From contig JADFUC010001995.1 in NCBI GenBank assembly GCA_019722365.1, positions 1,302,001 to 1,366,000 on the forward strand: a stretch of 64,000 nt of DNA. The letters are read 5' to 3'. Shown here piece by piece: positions 28,058 through 40,500 of this stretch. The translations under genes were made by a program, and so were the position numbers. The DNA is from Lithospermum erythrorhizon. Its lineage: Eukaryota; Streptophyta; Magnoliopsida; Boraginales; Boraginaceae. Below the pieces are notes generated by a model, which saw nothing but the letters and a program-made list of their open reading frames with translations, was not told where the DNA came from and made no database searches. Every line of letters starts with the position of its first letter. The first letter of the stretch is position 1.

Positions 28058-31000
28058 ATGAATAATCCTAATCCCAAGGTGTCCCAAAACTCTTGTCCTA
28101 CTTCTCTTACAAACTACAATAATATGATCCGACTTGTGATATTGGTGCTTATCATTGTAGTGTCTATAGGATATATATTTATATGGATTATGTCACCAAC
28201 TTATGTTTACAGCCAGAAATGGCGACCGCACATTCGAGAAATATTCAACACAACTTTCTTTGGAACTCAAGGTTTAATTTGTTTTATTTCTTTCTCAACT
28301 TTTTCATTCATAGGGATCAGAACGAGGTCTATATATGGTAGTTGATTATAGAACTTGAACAACATTTTATTTATTTTGTAATATACAACAACTATTTTCG
28401 AGACCAAGATTATTTAAGAATATGGTATTTTATTTCATGCTTTGATAAGCAGGTGAAAGATTATTGATGTTCACTTTTCCTGTTATGTTCATTGCTGCTC
28501 TGGGCTGTGTTTACCTTCACTTGGGAAAGAAACGTAATGACGAAAATGTTAACATGTAAGCATTTTTCTTTACAATAATACTACTCTTCGTCATGATTTA
28601 ACTGAAAAGTTTGTTTTTCAAACAAATAGTCAACTTATTTTGAATCATTATTGAACAGTATATCTTGGAGACATCGATTGGCCATATGGAAAAGGCCGGT
28701 GATCATTAGAGGCTTGGGAATCGTTTCTCTAATCGAGCTGGCTTTCCTCATCATGTTCATTGCTCTATTAGTTTGGAGTTTCTCAAATTACATACACCTT
28801 GGTTTCGCCAAAATCACAGCCAAAACAGCCGCCAAGCATGGCGAGGATGTGTAAGCAATCAATGTTTTAATTTTTAATTTATCGAATAATGGGTCAAATT
28901 TAAACGTAACTGAACGATCTTTTAGAGGTTGAGGCTTGACGAAGTGAGTATTATATATGTTCGTTCATCATATGCATGAGTTTCATTGCATTAGTAAAAA
29001 GAAGAATTCTTCATTCGTTTCAATTTACAGGACATTGTACGTCATTTCATATGATTAAGAAATAAGAATAGATTACTCTGATTTAGATAGTTAGGTAGTT
29101 AACATGTGATTAGTAAGTAATTGATTTGATGTCTACACTTATGCAGGTGGGAATCGAAATTGGAATCAGCTGGCGTGAGGCTAGGACTTGCAGGAAATAT
29201 TGCACTTTCTTTTCTCTTCTTCCCTGTGGCAAGGGGTTCATCTTTGTTACCAATATTTGGTTTGACATCTGAGGGTAGCATTAAGTATCACATATGGCTT
29301 GGTCACATAGTCATGACCATCTTCACTGTTCATGGTGCTTGTTACATAATTTATTGGTCCGCAACACATCAGTTGGATGAGGTAATCAAGTACATAATAC
29401 ATACTCCGTATATTATACGGAGTAATAAACTTGAGATAAATTATTACAAAACTTCTTATTATTTCTGTTGCTAATAAGGTTGTTATAATACATAATAATT
29501 ATTCATTTATACTCCGTATGTATTAAAGAGGTAGGACCAATAATGGTTCCCACATAATTAGTCAGTCACATACATGATGACTAGAACTCAAGTTATTTCG
29601 GTTAGAAAAATACAGCATGTATTCTTAAAATCATTTTTAAGAAAATATATAGTATTCTACAAAATGTCAACGTAAATGGACATATAGTAGATCCTCCTTA
29701 AAAACAGAATATTTCCCTTAGAAGTCAACAAGTTTGGTTATATATCAACCCCCACGTCCATATATAATTCGTAGTAGTCATCAACTAGTCATATAGCTAT
29801 CATCTCCCAACCCAACCCCATAAAATTTCTTAGGTATGAAATTATGAAAATGAAGAGACAAGAATCACAAGACGTAACCACTACTCATGTGCGTCACTTC
29901 ACCATGTGAAGGTTTTGCATTATGGTAGGAGATATGTTCCGAATATATAATCTTAATCAGTTTTGTAATTTCTTAATCATTTTAATTTAAGGCGCAACTC
30001 GCTCGCAAGAATTAACTACACTTGATGTTGATGATACCATCGAGAACTATTTTTCCAATCTATTTACTAATATAAAAATAGAAGAAGCCAAGAATTTTTT
30101 TAATTGGAGAATTTAATTAGGATATATACAAACATAAATACTACAATAGTTTCCTAGAATATATTCATTAGACTTGCACAAATTTATAAAAATGATTTAG
30201 CCACGTGTACCGATAAAATCGTTTAGGATGAAAGTCAAATATGAAATGATTGATAAACATGCGACATATTCTCGTGCAAGTCTCGACCGTCGAAGTTGTC
30301 TATTTGCCTTCGATAAAATTTCGGAGTATTATGGTGGTCCATGAAAAAAGAATATATACCGATCTTATTATTCCCTCCATTTCAAAAAATTTATTCCTAT
30401 TTCACTATTTTAGATTAAATTTTATAAATTTTGATCATGAATTCTCATTAGTCGATAAAAAATAATATAGCCATGAGGATCTTGTTAGATTCGTTTTAAT
30501 ACATATTTTTGAAATATCAACTTTTTATAATTTTCACTCCAATATAATTAGAAATATTTACCTTTTAAGTCGTATCATAATGGGACAATATTTTTGAAAT
30601 GAAGGGATTAATATGTTAGTTTCTCATGTACTTACTCCTCCCATCGGATAAAAAAATGTTCAATTTGATTTTTAATATTTAAAGATAAACAATTTGTTTA
30701 TATATGTTGTTTTAATACATATCTATATATATTTAAATCAAATAGCATGTTAATAACAAAATATTAATATTTGATATAGTATTAAATTCATTAAATATAT
30801 ATACTAACAAAAAGTATTTAAGTTTAAAATGTAAATGTGGTGGCATGGCGCCGCCCCTCCCTTTTAGTTGGCTACTTGGCTCAGCTTCTTCTGCTAGATA
30901 GATGATACTTCACATTTTATAGATCCACAACTAGTGGAGGATCATAACATGCCTTGATTTTAAAAAGGTATTTGGGCAAGATTCTTTTTAGCATACCCTA

Positions 31001-34000
31001 CAAAAAATATCACTTTATTAATTTAATAAATTTGTAATTCATTTTTTCCTTGCAGTAATTCACTATCCACTCTTTTTCTAACATGTTCAATTTAATTATT
31101 CTTTTATTTGCATAATTGTTAAATATTCAAAACAATAGTATAGTTCTTTCATACATAGATCAGAGAACACTCAATTTAAGTATATTTATATAGGTAAAAT
31201 ATGCAATTAGACTTCTGTATATTTATTTTATTTGAACTGATGGAGATCAAAACTTATTAGTAAAATATGCAATTGGAGTCATCACTCATGCATGCACATA
31301 TACTAATAAATAATCCCTTCGTTCCTAAAAGATTGTCCACTTTTAACTTTTTGATAGTTATATTTTTTAAACTTTGACTTTAAATATTTTTGTTTATATT
31401 GTATAATACTTGATGAAAAATATCACAGTGAAAAATACATTTCAAATTCTTTCCATTGATATAAATTTTTATCAAATATTATATAACACAAACAAATATA
31501 TTTAAGGTCAAAGTTTAAAAAATACAATTATAAAAAAGTTAGAACTTGACAATCTTTTAGGAACGGGGAGTAGAACATTAAGTTATTACACGACACTTAT
31601 AATAATGTGTTATTGTACAGTTTTCCTCTTGCATGTATTATTGGTCAACATGGTACCATGATTCTTGTTAATATAATATATCTCAACTTTGTTTTAATTC
31701 TACAATCTTTCAAAATCTTGAAACTCTTGTTTAAATGAACATGATAATGCATTTGCGGCCATGTTCTAATAATTCTTCCTTAATAATTTCGGAAAATAAA
31801 TCAGATGTTAAAGTGGGCAAAGAATGATGCCTCCAATGTTGCTGGAGAGATAGCTTTGGTTGCTGGATTAGTGATGTGGGCCACTACATTAACTAAAATA
31901 AGGAGGAAGATGTTTGAGCTCTTCTTCTACTCTCATCACCTTTACATTGTATTTGTTGTCTTCTTTGTGTTCCATGTTGGTATCCCTTACGCTGGCATGA
32001 TGCTTCCTGGTTTCTTCCTCTTCCTAATCGATCGCTTCCTGAGGTTTCTCCAATCTCGCCAAGGTGTTCGTTTGGTCTCTGCTCGAGTTCTCCCATGTCA
32101 ATCTGTTGAATTGAATTTTTCCAAGACCAAAGGTACAATAATGTTTTACACATGATAATGTATGTTCTGTTTGCTCAATTCAAATGTTATTCTTTGTTAT
32201 CACTAATCAATTTTCTTGACTATACTTAGCTTTTGTTGAGCACTATCTAAGAGTATAGCAAAAAATAGCCCATGTCATCTCAAAACTAAAAAATGACATA
32301 TGCAATTTGGATAGCACTTATTTGTGTAAGCGCTGTCTATGTTGTATTATGATTTATGGATATCACTAATTTGTAAAAAGCGCTCTCTTTGTTTTGTCAT
32401 GGATAGTACTTATTTGTATAACCGATGTATTGGGTTATATATACTGGATAACACTTATTATGAACAATATCTAACTAATGTTACATAATTGAGAACTTAA
32501 ACTTTGACAGTCATTAACATGTTAGTTTTTTTTTTTTTTTTAGATTTAACATATACTCCAACTAGCATTATGTTCATAAACATTCCAAGCATTTCAAACT
32601 TGCAATGGCACCCCTTCACTATAACTTCCAGCAACGGTCTTGAGCTAGAGAAGCTTAGTATCCTTATCAAAGGTGACGGAACTTGGTCCAAGAGACTCCA
32701 TGGCATGCTTGATTTACCGTCTTCTCTCGATTGTCTTGATGCATTTGTTAAAGGACCTTATGGACCCGTATCAACCGATTTTCAAAGGTATATAATATAC
32801 GATACATATATATCAACATATTAGCGATCAAGGGTTTGTTGTAACGTTAAAATGTTATTAGTTTGTTATTGAGTTTTCATTCACTGAATTACTTTTTTAC
32901 ATTTATCTATCATATAGCGTTTTAAAGAAGCACTATACAAGCTTAAACCGCTATAGCTCTTCACAAATATGCGTTGTGTAACATTTTTTTCTTTTTCTTT
33001 CTCCTTTTCTCAATTTTGACAGGACATGAGTTATCTAAGCTAAAATCTGTAACATTGAGTTCAATAGTTAATAATGCTCACACTTAAAGGCAAATTAAAG
33101 ATCTATGTTATGTTTACAGGCATGATTTGTTGGTCATGGTTAGTGGAGGAAGTGGAATCACACCATTCATCTCTATCATCCGAGACCTAATGCATATGAG
33201 TGAGACCATGAAATGCCAGACACCAAAAATTCTACTAGTTAGTGCATTCAAGAATTCTTCCGACCTCACCATGCTGGATGTCCTCCTGCCAATTTCCGGG
33301 GCACCGGCTAAAGTATCTGAATTAGGCCTCCAAATTGAAGCATACATTACCAGAGAAAAACAAGAATCTCCAACAGACAATGACATGAAAAACGTTATTA
33401 GAACAATTTGGTTCAAGCCTAAATCCTCGGATGCACCAATTTCTCCAGTTTTAGGCCAAAACAATTGGTTCTGGCTTGGTACTATAATATCTCTGTCTTT
33501 TATCATCTACCTATTTTCCATGGCAGTTCTGACAAGATACTATATTTATCCCATTGATCATAACACAAATGAAATATACCCGAATGCTTCGAGGGCCATA
33601 CTGAACATGTTACTCATATGCATCGCGGTTATGATCACATGCACGGCGGTTTTCCTCTGGAACAAGATGGGAAATGCTGCTGAAAACAAACAGATTCAGA
33701 ACATGGAGGGGGTTACACCTACAGCTTCTCCAAATTCATGGTTTTATAATCCTGAAAGAGAGTTGGAAAGCTTTCCAAATCAGACATTAGTCCAATGTAC
33801 CAATGTTCATTATGGTCAAAGGCCAGACTTGAAGAGTAAGTCTTCTTAGATTTTTTAGTTGAATCAAATTCATCAAGAAAATAAAAGTTTGTTCTAATGT
33901 TTAAATATTTTTGTTGCAGAAATATTGTTGGAGATTAAGGAATCAAGTGTTGGAGTTCTTGTTAGTGGGCCAAAGAAAATGAGGCATGAAGTTGCAGAGA

Positions 34001-34059
34001 TATGTTCATCTGGCTTGGCAGACAATTTGCATTTTGAGTCTATCAGTTTCAGTTGGTGA
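28058..34059 (+). CDS. Ferric/cupric-chelate reductase (FRO family), copy 1
   Basis: Eight exons (28058-28271, 28453-28555, 28659-28850, 29147-29381, 31805-32132, 32544-32787, 33120-33835, 33920-34059) encode 723 residues, normal for plant FROs. It passes electrons from NADPH through FAD and two haems to extracellular Fe(III) or Cu(II) chelates at the plasma membrane. Haem ligands are probably His218/His232 (KYHIWLGH...FTVHG) and His292/His305 (YSHHLY...FVFHVG). Also seen are the FRO signature LPGFFLFLIDRFLRFLQSR, the FAD site WHPFT (379-383), the GPYGP motif, the NADPH site SGGSGITPF (447-455) and the C-terminal VLVSGPKKMRHEV. About ten hydrophobic segments are evident, two of them after the nucleotide-binding part. 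Intron 4 (29382-31804) is 2.4 kb and holds two MITEs. By position beside a CrRLK1L gene it resembles Arabidopsis FRO4/FRO5, but I cannot say which FRO it corresponds to. Confidence 0.93.
30371..30608. mobile_element. MITE in FRO copy 1 intron 4
   Basis: Left end TTCCCTCCATTTCAAAAAAT and right end ATTTTTGAAATGAAGGGA are near-perfect inverted repeats. About 238 bp, no coding, AT-rich centre. Stowaway-like. Confidence 0.65.
31314..31570. mobile_element. MITE in FRO copy 1 intron 4, same family as in rpl5
   Basis: Left end TCCCTTCGTTCCTAAAAGAT, right end ATCTTTTAGGAACGGGGAG. Inner motifs (AAACTTTGACTTTAAATAT and its inverted partner AGGTCAAAGTTTAAAAAAT) extend the inverted repeats well inside. 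About 257 bp. The element at 9437-9670 shares its left and inner sequence. Confidence 0.75.
32309..32460. repeat. Degenerate tandem repeat in FRO copy 1 intron 5
   Basis: Four starts of GGATA(G/T/A)(C/T)ACTTATT(T)-like units at 32309, 32358, 32401 and 32446, spaced 49, 43 and 45 bases. The first units share (A/T)AAGCGCT near their middle. Units are diverged and AT-rich. Confidence 0.55.
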
Positions 34060-34299
34060 ATTTCAATGGTTCATTTTGTAAGGCCCTCAAGAATTTGACA
34101 TTCAAAGTGCTTGGATTTAGTTTCCTGACTTAGATGGATATTATTACTATATATATGGAGTATTTATGTGTTTTTACTCCTACGTAAAATGAAATTAATG
34201 TACTCCGTATATGATTAATTATTAAGGACTCATATATATGTTTTTCCTCGTATGTGAGACTTGTCCAACGTATAATACGAGTATCAACTTGTCTAAAGA

Positions 34300-34580
34300 A
34301 ACATTTTCTTGTCGGTGCCTATCACAATGCGCCGCTTCTAACGCGCTTAACTAGCTTTTACGCGCTTATCGCGCTTAGACGGGTAAGTAATCGACTGGCC
34401 TCGGCGGCCGCTCGGGGGCTCGCCACCAACCGTTCGAATTCGCCCGAGCCTTACCTCACCCCAATGGTAACGGCCCTCGGTTCATTAAGAGCTGGCCTGA
34501 CGGCCGGCGGATTTGACCCCGTGCCCCGTCTGCCCGGTACCCATATTCCTGGGCTCGGCACTCTTTGTACTTATTAACGC
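34300..34580. other. GC-rich island, possibly transferred or transposon-derived
   Basis: Sharp rise in GC inside AT-rich DNA. It includes ACGCGCTTA repeated in variants at the left edge, a GCGGCCGC site, and GACGGCCGGCGG. One open frame crosses it without homology I recognise. The base composition would fit a piece of mitochondrial DNA, or a transposon end linked to the adjacent hairpin. Confidence 0.35.
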
Positions 34581-34683
34581 GGCATCGCTTCATACGAAAT
34601 CCACCACGTTAATACGAATTAACGGCATCGCTTCATATGAAACGGTACCAATGCTAATACCAAAGATTAGCTGAATTTTCGTT

Positions 34684-34724
34684 ATAAACGTGGTACCGTT
34701 CCATCCAAACGGTACCACGTTTAT
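34684..34724. repeat. Perfect 17-bp hairpin
   Basis: Arm ATAAACGTGGTACCGTT (34684-34700), loop CCATCCA, arm AACGGTACCACGTTTAT (34708-34724). Upstream a CGGCATCGCTTCATA(C/T)GAAA motif occurs twice (near 34580 and 34622), so the hairpin belongs to a larger repeated structure. It is not followed by a T-run and is not a bacterial-type terminator. Confidence 0.8.
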
Positions 34725-34774
34725 AGCAGAGAAAAGTGCATAATTTCACTAATAACCGACACTAGTAACATTGA

Positions 34775-34940
34775 CAACATATCAACATTCACAACATATC
34801 AAACTACTACACCATTCACACAACATTCACTAATACACTATCTACCACATATCAAACTACTACACTATTCACAACATTCACTAATACACCATTCACAAAT
34901 ATATCAAACTACTACACCATTCACAACATATCAAACATCA
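34775..34940. repeat. Minisatellite-like tandem repeat
   Basis: CATATCAAACTACTACAC followed by (C/T)ATTCACAACATTCACTAATACAC recurs about three times with a period near 55-65 bases and small indels. Strand-biased (A/C-rich), no coding. Confidence 0.65.
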
Positions 34941-37474
34941 GTTCATACCCATCATACATAAATAAAAGTACGCAAATAAAAAATATAACCATAACTATCA
35001 TTGTTCTCAAAAACACTCATAAATTCATCATCAAGTTCAAACACTATAACCATCATACATAAATAAAAAAAGACGTGAATAAAAAATATCGTTCAAACTC
35101 TCAAAACACCATAAACATCATATATAAATATATAAATACATTCATTCATGCTAAGCTTCTTCACGTCCTTTTTCGACGATCAAGGCCTGACATCATCAAG
35201 CAGGACCACGCCGAAGGAGGTGGGCATCATGGAGAGTGTCATTAGGCTAATTCATGTGGGACTTGCGTGAGTCTTGGCTCATCATTGCTTCCAGGTTTTG
35301 GTCTCATCTCTGACTTGGGCCACATTGACATGCCCCTTTTCACTGATTATTCTGGGCTGAAAGCCTGCAACAAATCAATTATCCAAGGCGACATTGAGGT
35401 TTTAATTTTCTAAATTGATGCCCTAAATAATTATCAATTTATTCCTCTCATGGAAACTGTCTAATTTTAACTTTTAAAAACCACATTAATAATTAATAAC
35501 ATGAAATCTAACTTGCTCGTAGTTCAGTTGGTGATCAATTCAATAGTAATCTAATCCGAGTCTGCAACCAAAAGTCTACAACATAAGTTAATTTATCCCT
35601 TTTGAAGTAATAATTAATTTAGTTGTAATTCTCCATCTCATCACGCACGCAATAGAAATATTTTTCAACACGTTTGTCAACTTAATTTTGAAGTAGTGAT
35701 TCTTTCAATAACTTTGAGTTTTATTTCGAAAGTTTTACACTAGTAATTAGATACAACTGTATATATCAAGTAATGATATGTAAAATGTTTAAATATTAAA
35801 AAAAAAATGATAAGATTGATTTGTTATGTTTTAAAGTTTGTAAGCTATATAATTGAGATTGAGCTAGTGGTGTTTTAAATTATAAATTTATAATGCACCA
35901 TAAAATAATATATTCATGGTTAAAAATTCCAAATAATATGTTTGTGCAATCTTATTATTGTTGTTGCTTTATAGGTGCAAGAAGGCAATCACAAAATACC
36001 AAACCCGCAAAAATGGTAGAATCTTCCAGCACCTATTCTAGTCTCCATATATAATTAAATTAAATCCGAGGTTGGTGGTCACCAATAACATCGCATCATT
36101 ATATTGCACTTTGCTCCAAAGACGGAAGCTAGTTGCCCAACTTTGTTTGCTTCACTTTAAAACCCTTTGTTTTCATGCCACATTATCAAACTTCATACTC
36201 CTATGTTCTCATTGCTTTCAACGTCATGTTGACTGCTCTCTTACGCATGCCATCATTTTCAATTATTTACTTAATTCTTAATTTTAAGGGACTTAAAAGT
36301 TAAAAGTGGAAACCTAATGCTAATGATGTTTATAAGTGTTAAGTAACTACAAATTAACTTGCTATAACAAACAGTTGCGACTTTAAGATAACTAATTAAG
36401 CACAAGAATGAAAAATAAAAGTTATGACAAATATTTTAACATTTTTTATCCCTAACAACGCTGTTGTAGACGAATCTACTGACGTGTTCCACAACATATT
36501 TCACTATAATCGGCGAACAAATTACTTCTGCCTCTGCTCTAATTCAGCCTCGATGTGTAGATCACAACACCCACACAATAAAATAGAATTCATTGGGTCT
36601 ACACTATTCCTATAATCTAGCTTACCAAACACACCATTCCTCGACTCAATGTGACTTCACAGAATCAAATGTATCTTCATGCTAATGTAGAAAAATTGCA
36701 TTTAATACAACTCAACATATACTATTCCCTATTCGTAAGAATAGAATAACAAGACATAAGCTTATTCCAAGAACCCTTAACTTTCTATTCAACAGCCAAC
36801 TGATTTTTAGGGTTAAGGACTCAAAAACCAAGAGATTACAGCCAAACCGCTCTAAAATACGTTGCTTCGACCCCCTCGGTAGGAACTTTGCCAAGTCCCG
36901 AACTCTCTTCCCCGAAGTCAAGCCAGGCTTCACCGGACTTCACGTTCCGACCGTAAGTCTAGATCTCCCTCGCCGAATCCTCACGATCACATCGGATTTA
37001 GGAGGGATTCGCCAACTCCCGATCCAAGTCCCGATCTCTCTCAAAAACAAATAAAAGAAAAATCGATTCACACTTTTCACAATAAAAAGAAAAAAGAAAA
37101 AATCATCCTGCGCCTTTTTTTAGATGGTGAGAACCACTAAACCAATTCGACGTTATTAAATGCTATTGATGTACGAGTGCTTGAAGTTTATGTTAAATTG
37201 TAATATATTAAATTGGTTCATGATTTTTATTAAAATTATGTTTATTCTTTCATTTCTTCCAAAATTTATTTTACAACGTGATTTATTAAAATTCTGATGA
37301 AAGAAAGGAGCAAGAAATGTCATACTATCGTGTAGAGGACCCATAAATCCACTGTCCATTTGTCCAAATGTTTTGGACACCTAGTCCATCCCTAACGGAA
37401 TTATTAAGCAAATAAATCATCAACTAATCACCCCACATCTTACTACACACTCATTAGAACTTGAAATTAGCCTC

Positions 37475-37482
37475 TATATATG
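37475..37482 (+). promoter_or_regulatory. TATA box of FRO copy 2
   Basis: TATATATG-type box in CCTCTATATATGAACC, about 95 bases before the ATG at 37573, matching the arrangement in copy 1. Confidence 0.5.
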
Positions 37483-37572
37483 AACCAAAAGTACAACATT
37501 TATTTTCATCCCATTTTTCATTCACTCAAGAAGCTACCACTCTGAAGCTTCATAGGGAAGAATCCAACAACA

Positions 37573-40500
37573 ATGGAGAAACATGGAGGAATCAAGATTA
37601 TCAGAGCAAGCATACTGGCACTTGCCCTCATTGTTTTTCTTGGAAATATTATGATGTGGATTGTTATGCCAACTGATTTTTATTACAACAAATGGGTTCC
37701 TCAGATTATGGCACACACTGACTCTACTTATTTTGGCATACAAGGTTAGATACAGAATATATATTATTCCATGTCTTAAAATGTGCTACTTTTTCCAGGT
37801 TTTTTAATGTGACATGTTAATGTTCAGGTCCAATAATGTTGGATTTTACATTCCCAATCTTGTTCATTGCTGTTCTCGGATGCATATATGTTCATCTCGG
37901 AAAGAAACTAAACCATGGCAACAATGAATGGTTGGAATATTTTCAACTTCCATTTTCTTTCACATTCTCTGTTTCCAGGTCGAAAAAGTTGGGGGTATTT
38001 TGTGGGAATAATTCGTTATAGATTTTGTTTAGGTGATTAAGGATGGTACTTATTAATCATAATATGACAAAACATGATATTTGAGTACCTAAATTGATTT
38101 TGTATTATTATAATTGTAGTCAATATATGGTACCGAGCGAGCTAGCATCATTTCGGTTCAAATAAACTTTAGTATTAATGTAAAACCGAAGCATCGTGCT
38201 TAAGTATCATCCATAAACATGTCTAAGCACGGAATGCGGTGTTAAGGCTGATGACTGATAATCTAAATAACTTAATATTTGTTGTTAATAGAGAAATTTA
38301 TGTATTTTTTGTATGTTTTCAATTGAACAGCAAAAACACAAAGCGGATAATGAAGTCACTGAGTAAGCCAATGATAATCAAAGGCCTCGGCATTGTGAAT
38401 TGGGTAGAGCTATTTCTACTATCCATGTTCATGTGTCTTTTGGTTTGGTACTTCTCAGCATTTTTGCATTTCTGGTATGAAAAGGCCACCTTCCTAGCTA
38501 TGTCACGACGCCAAAAATTGTAAGTTGTTCACCTTCATAAAACTTAACAATTCTAATAGAATATCTTGCCCATCATCTTCCATTATTGGTTCCATCCCAC
38601 ATGTTCTCCTAAATGTCAAATCCATGATAACAATGCTGATTCCATGTTAAGAAATCAATGAGGTCCATACATGGATAAAATTTATGACCTTATTAATATA
38701 TACGGAAGATGACCTTATTAAAAAAAAAAATATGAGACTGAGTTCTCAATATGTTACTATAAGATTTTTTGTTAATAATGGTGTGGCGATAATTGAATTT
38801 GCATTACTATTTTTTCTAATCAATTTTATTTTAAATTGTGAAGGTGGCAAGTGAAATTAGATAGATTTGCATTAGCATTAGGGCTCGGAGGGAATTTGTG
38901 TTTGACATTCCTATTTTATCCGGTGACTCGAGGGTCATCAATTTTGCCACTATTGGGGCTGACTTCAGAGGCTAGCATCAAATACCACACTTGGCTTGGA
39001 AACATGGCTATGTCTTTTTTCACTGCTCATGGCTTTCTATATGTCATCTATTGGGTTGTCACTAGCCGAGCTTCAATGGTATGTAATACGGAGTACTAAA
39101 CATTTCCTTGTTTTTCTTGATATTATTCAAGCATATATATGCAATAATTATGGCTTAAAATATTATTAAAACATTAAGATTAGATATTGAATCAGTTGTT
39201 ACATTTTAGGTGACATTTTTTGTTAGATCATATCATGTGTTTTTTTTTTATTAAAATTGAGAATAATATTTATATAATTATCTTTGCAGAGTATAACATA
39301 AATGTCGCATATTATTTATAATAAATAATAGTTGCATTGTTTATAATAAATAATAGTTGCATAGTTGCATGTTGTATATGATGATTAATATTTCTTTTTG
39401 TCTTATTAAAAGTGATAATGAATGATGAAGCTTTGTAATCATTTCAATGAATTAATAATTGAAGCACATAATATGAGTATATGGCCATCATTCTAATTAA
39501 GAAAGCAATCAAAAAGAGGTTGCGCCACTAAGAAGATGGGTTGGTTGATGAATCTTTTCGTTTAATGTGGAGTTCCGTTGCTTTCAAAGTTACACAACCA
39601 GCACTATCATGTATCCTAGATACTTAAGTGGTTAATATTAGTAGGAATTATTCCGAACCACAATAATAATAAGGATGTAGATTTGATGGAGAAGCACTAA
39701 CATTATTGTAACATCATCACACAATAAAATGAAAATAATTGCATGAGTTAAGGGCTCTGATTACCAATCACTTACGGCTAGTTTGTTTTGGTGATAAAAA
39801 CGTTTGGTCATTTTAATTTTTTTAACATGTTTAATTCAAAATCAATAAAGGCTGTCTATATTGTTTATAAATTATTTAGAATGTATACTAATGTTAGTGA
39901 TCAGAACATCATTAATAATTGACTATGTTAGTAAGTGAAACTCAAAGAATGATTTAACACATGTAAAGAAATAATAATTTGTTCAACTTACTCATACTTA
40001 AAGCTTCACTTTAGCTTCAATATAGTCCTACTTATTCTTATGTCTTGGTGAGGTGGGTGTAATGCATCATTACTCACCTAACAATTCTTAAGTAGAAAGG
40101 AATCCTGTTCAATATTCTGATTAAAGAAAGAGTGAACACTAATAGGCAAATAAATCTTAAAATGGTGGGTCTCCTTCTAGAAGGGGATAAAAAGAAGTCC
40201 CATTTAAGACTTAGTTACATGCATGCAAAGGAATCCAAGGTGGACTTACTATATACTCATGTAATCATAGCAATGACAATTAACTATTAAGACATACTAA
40301 AACAAATGGCTATGTAGTTGGTATGCCAATGATCAAAAGATACAAAGTTGTTGAATAAACCAAATTTCAACTACTTTCAAACAGAAATGCCCCACAAGCC
40401 ACCATAAACATTATCTAATCTCAATTTGGTCCCATTTACATTAGGAAATAGCTCCATTTAACTTTGTGCGGTCGGTAGGTTGTTGTGTCTGATTGCTGAA

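Larger units (their letters stand above)
34060..37474. other. Region between the two FRO genes
   Basis: No gene is supported. It contains the GC-rich island at 34300-34580, a perfect hairpin at 34684-34724, a minisatellite-like repeat at 34775-34940, a second GC-richer block at about 36820-37020, and a tRNA-like A-box motif near 35520. The plus-strand open frame 34254-34577 is a product of the GC-rich island. Confidence 0.5.

Noticed and set aside
34254..34577. 107-codon plus-strand frame in the GC-rich island
   Set aside because: Long frame is expected from high GC; no recognised domain or start context.
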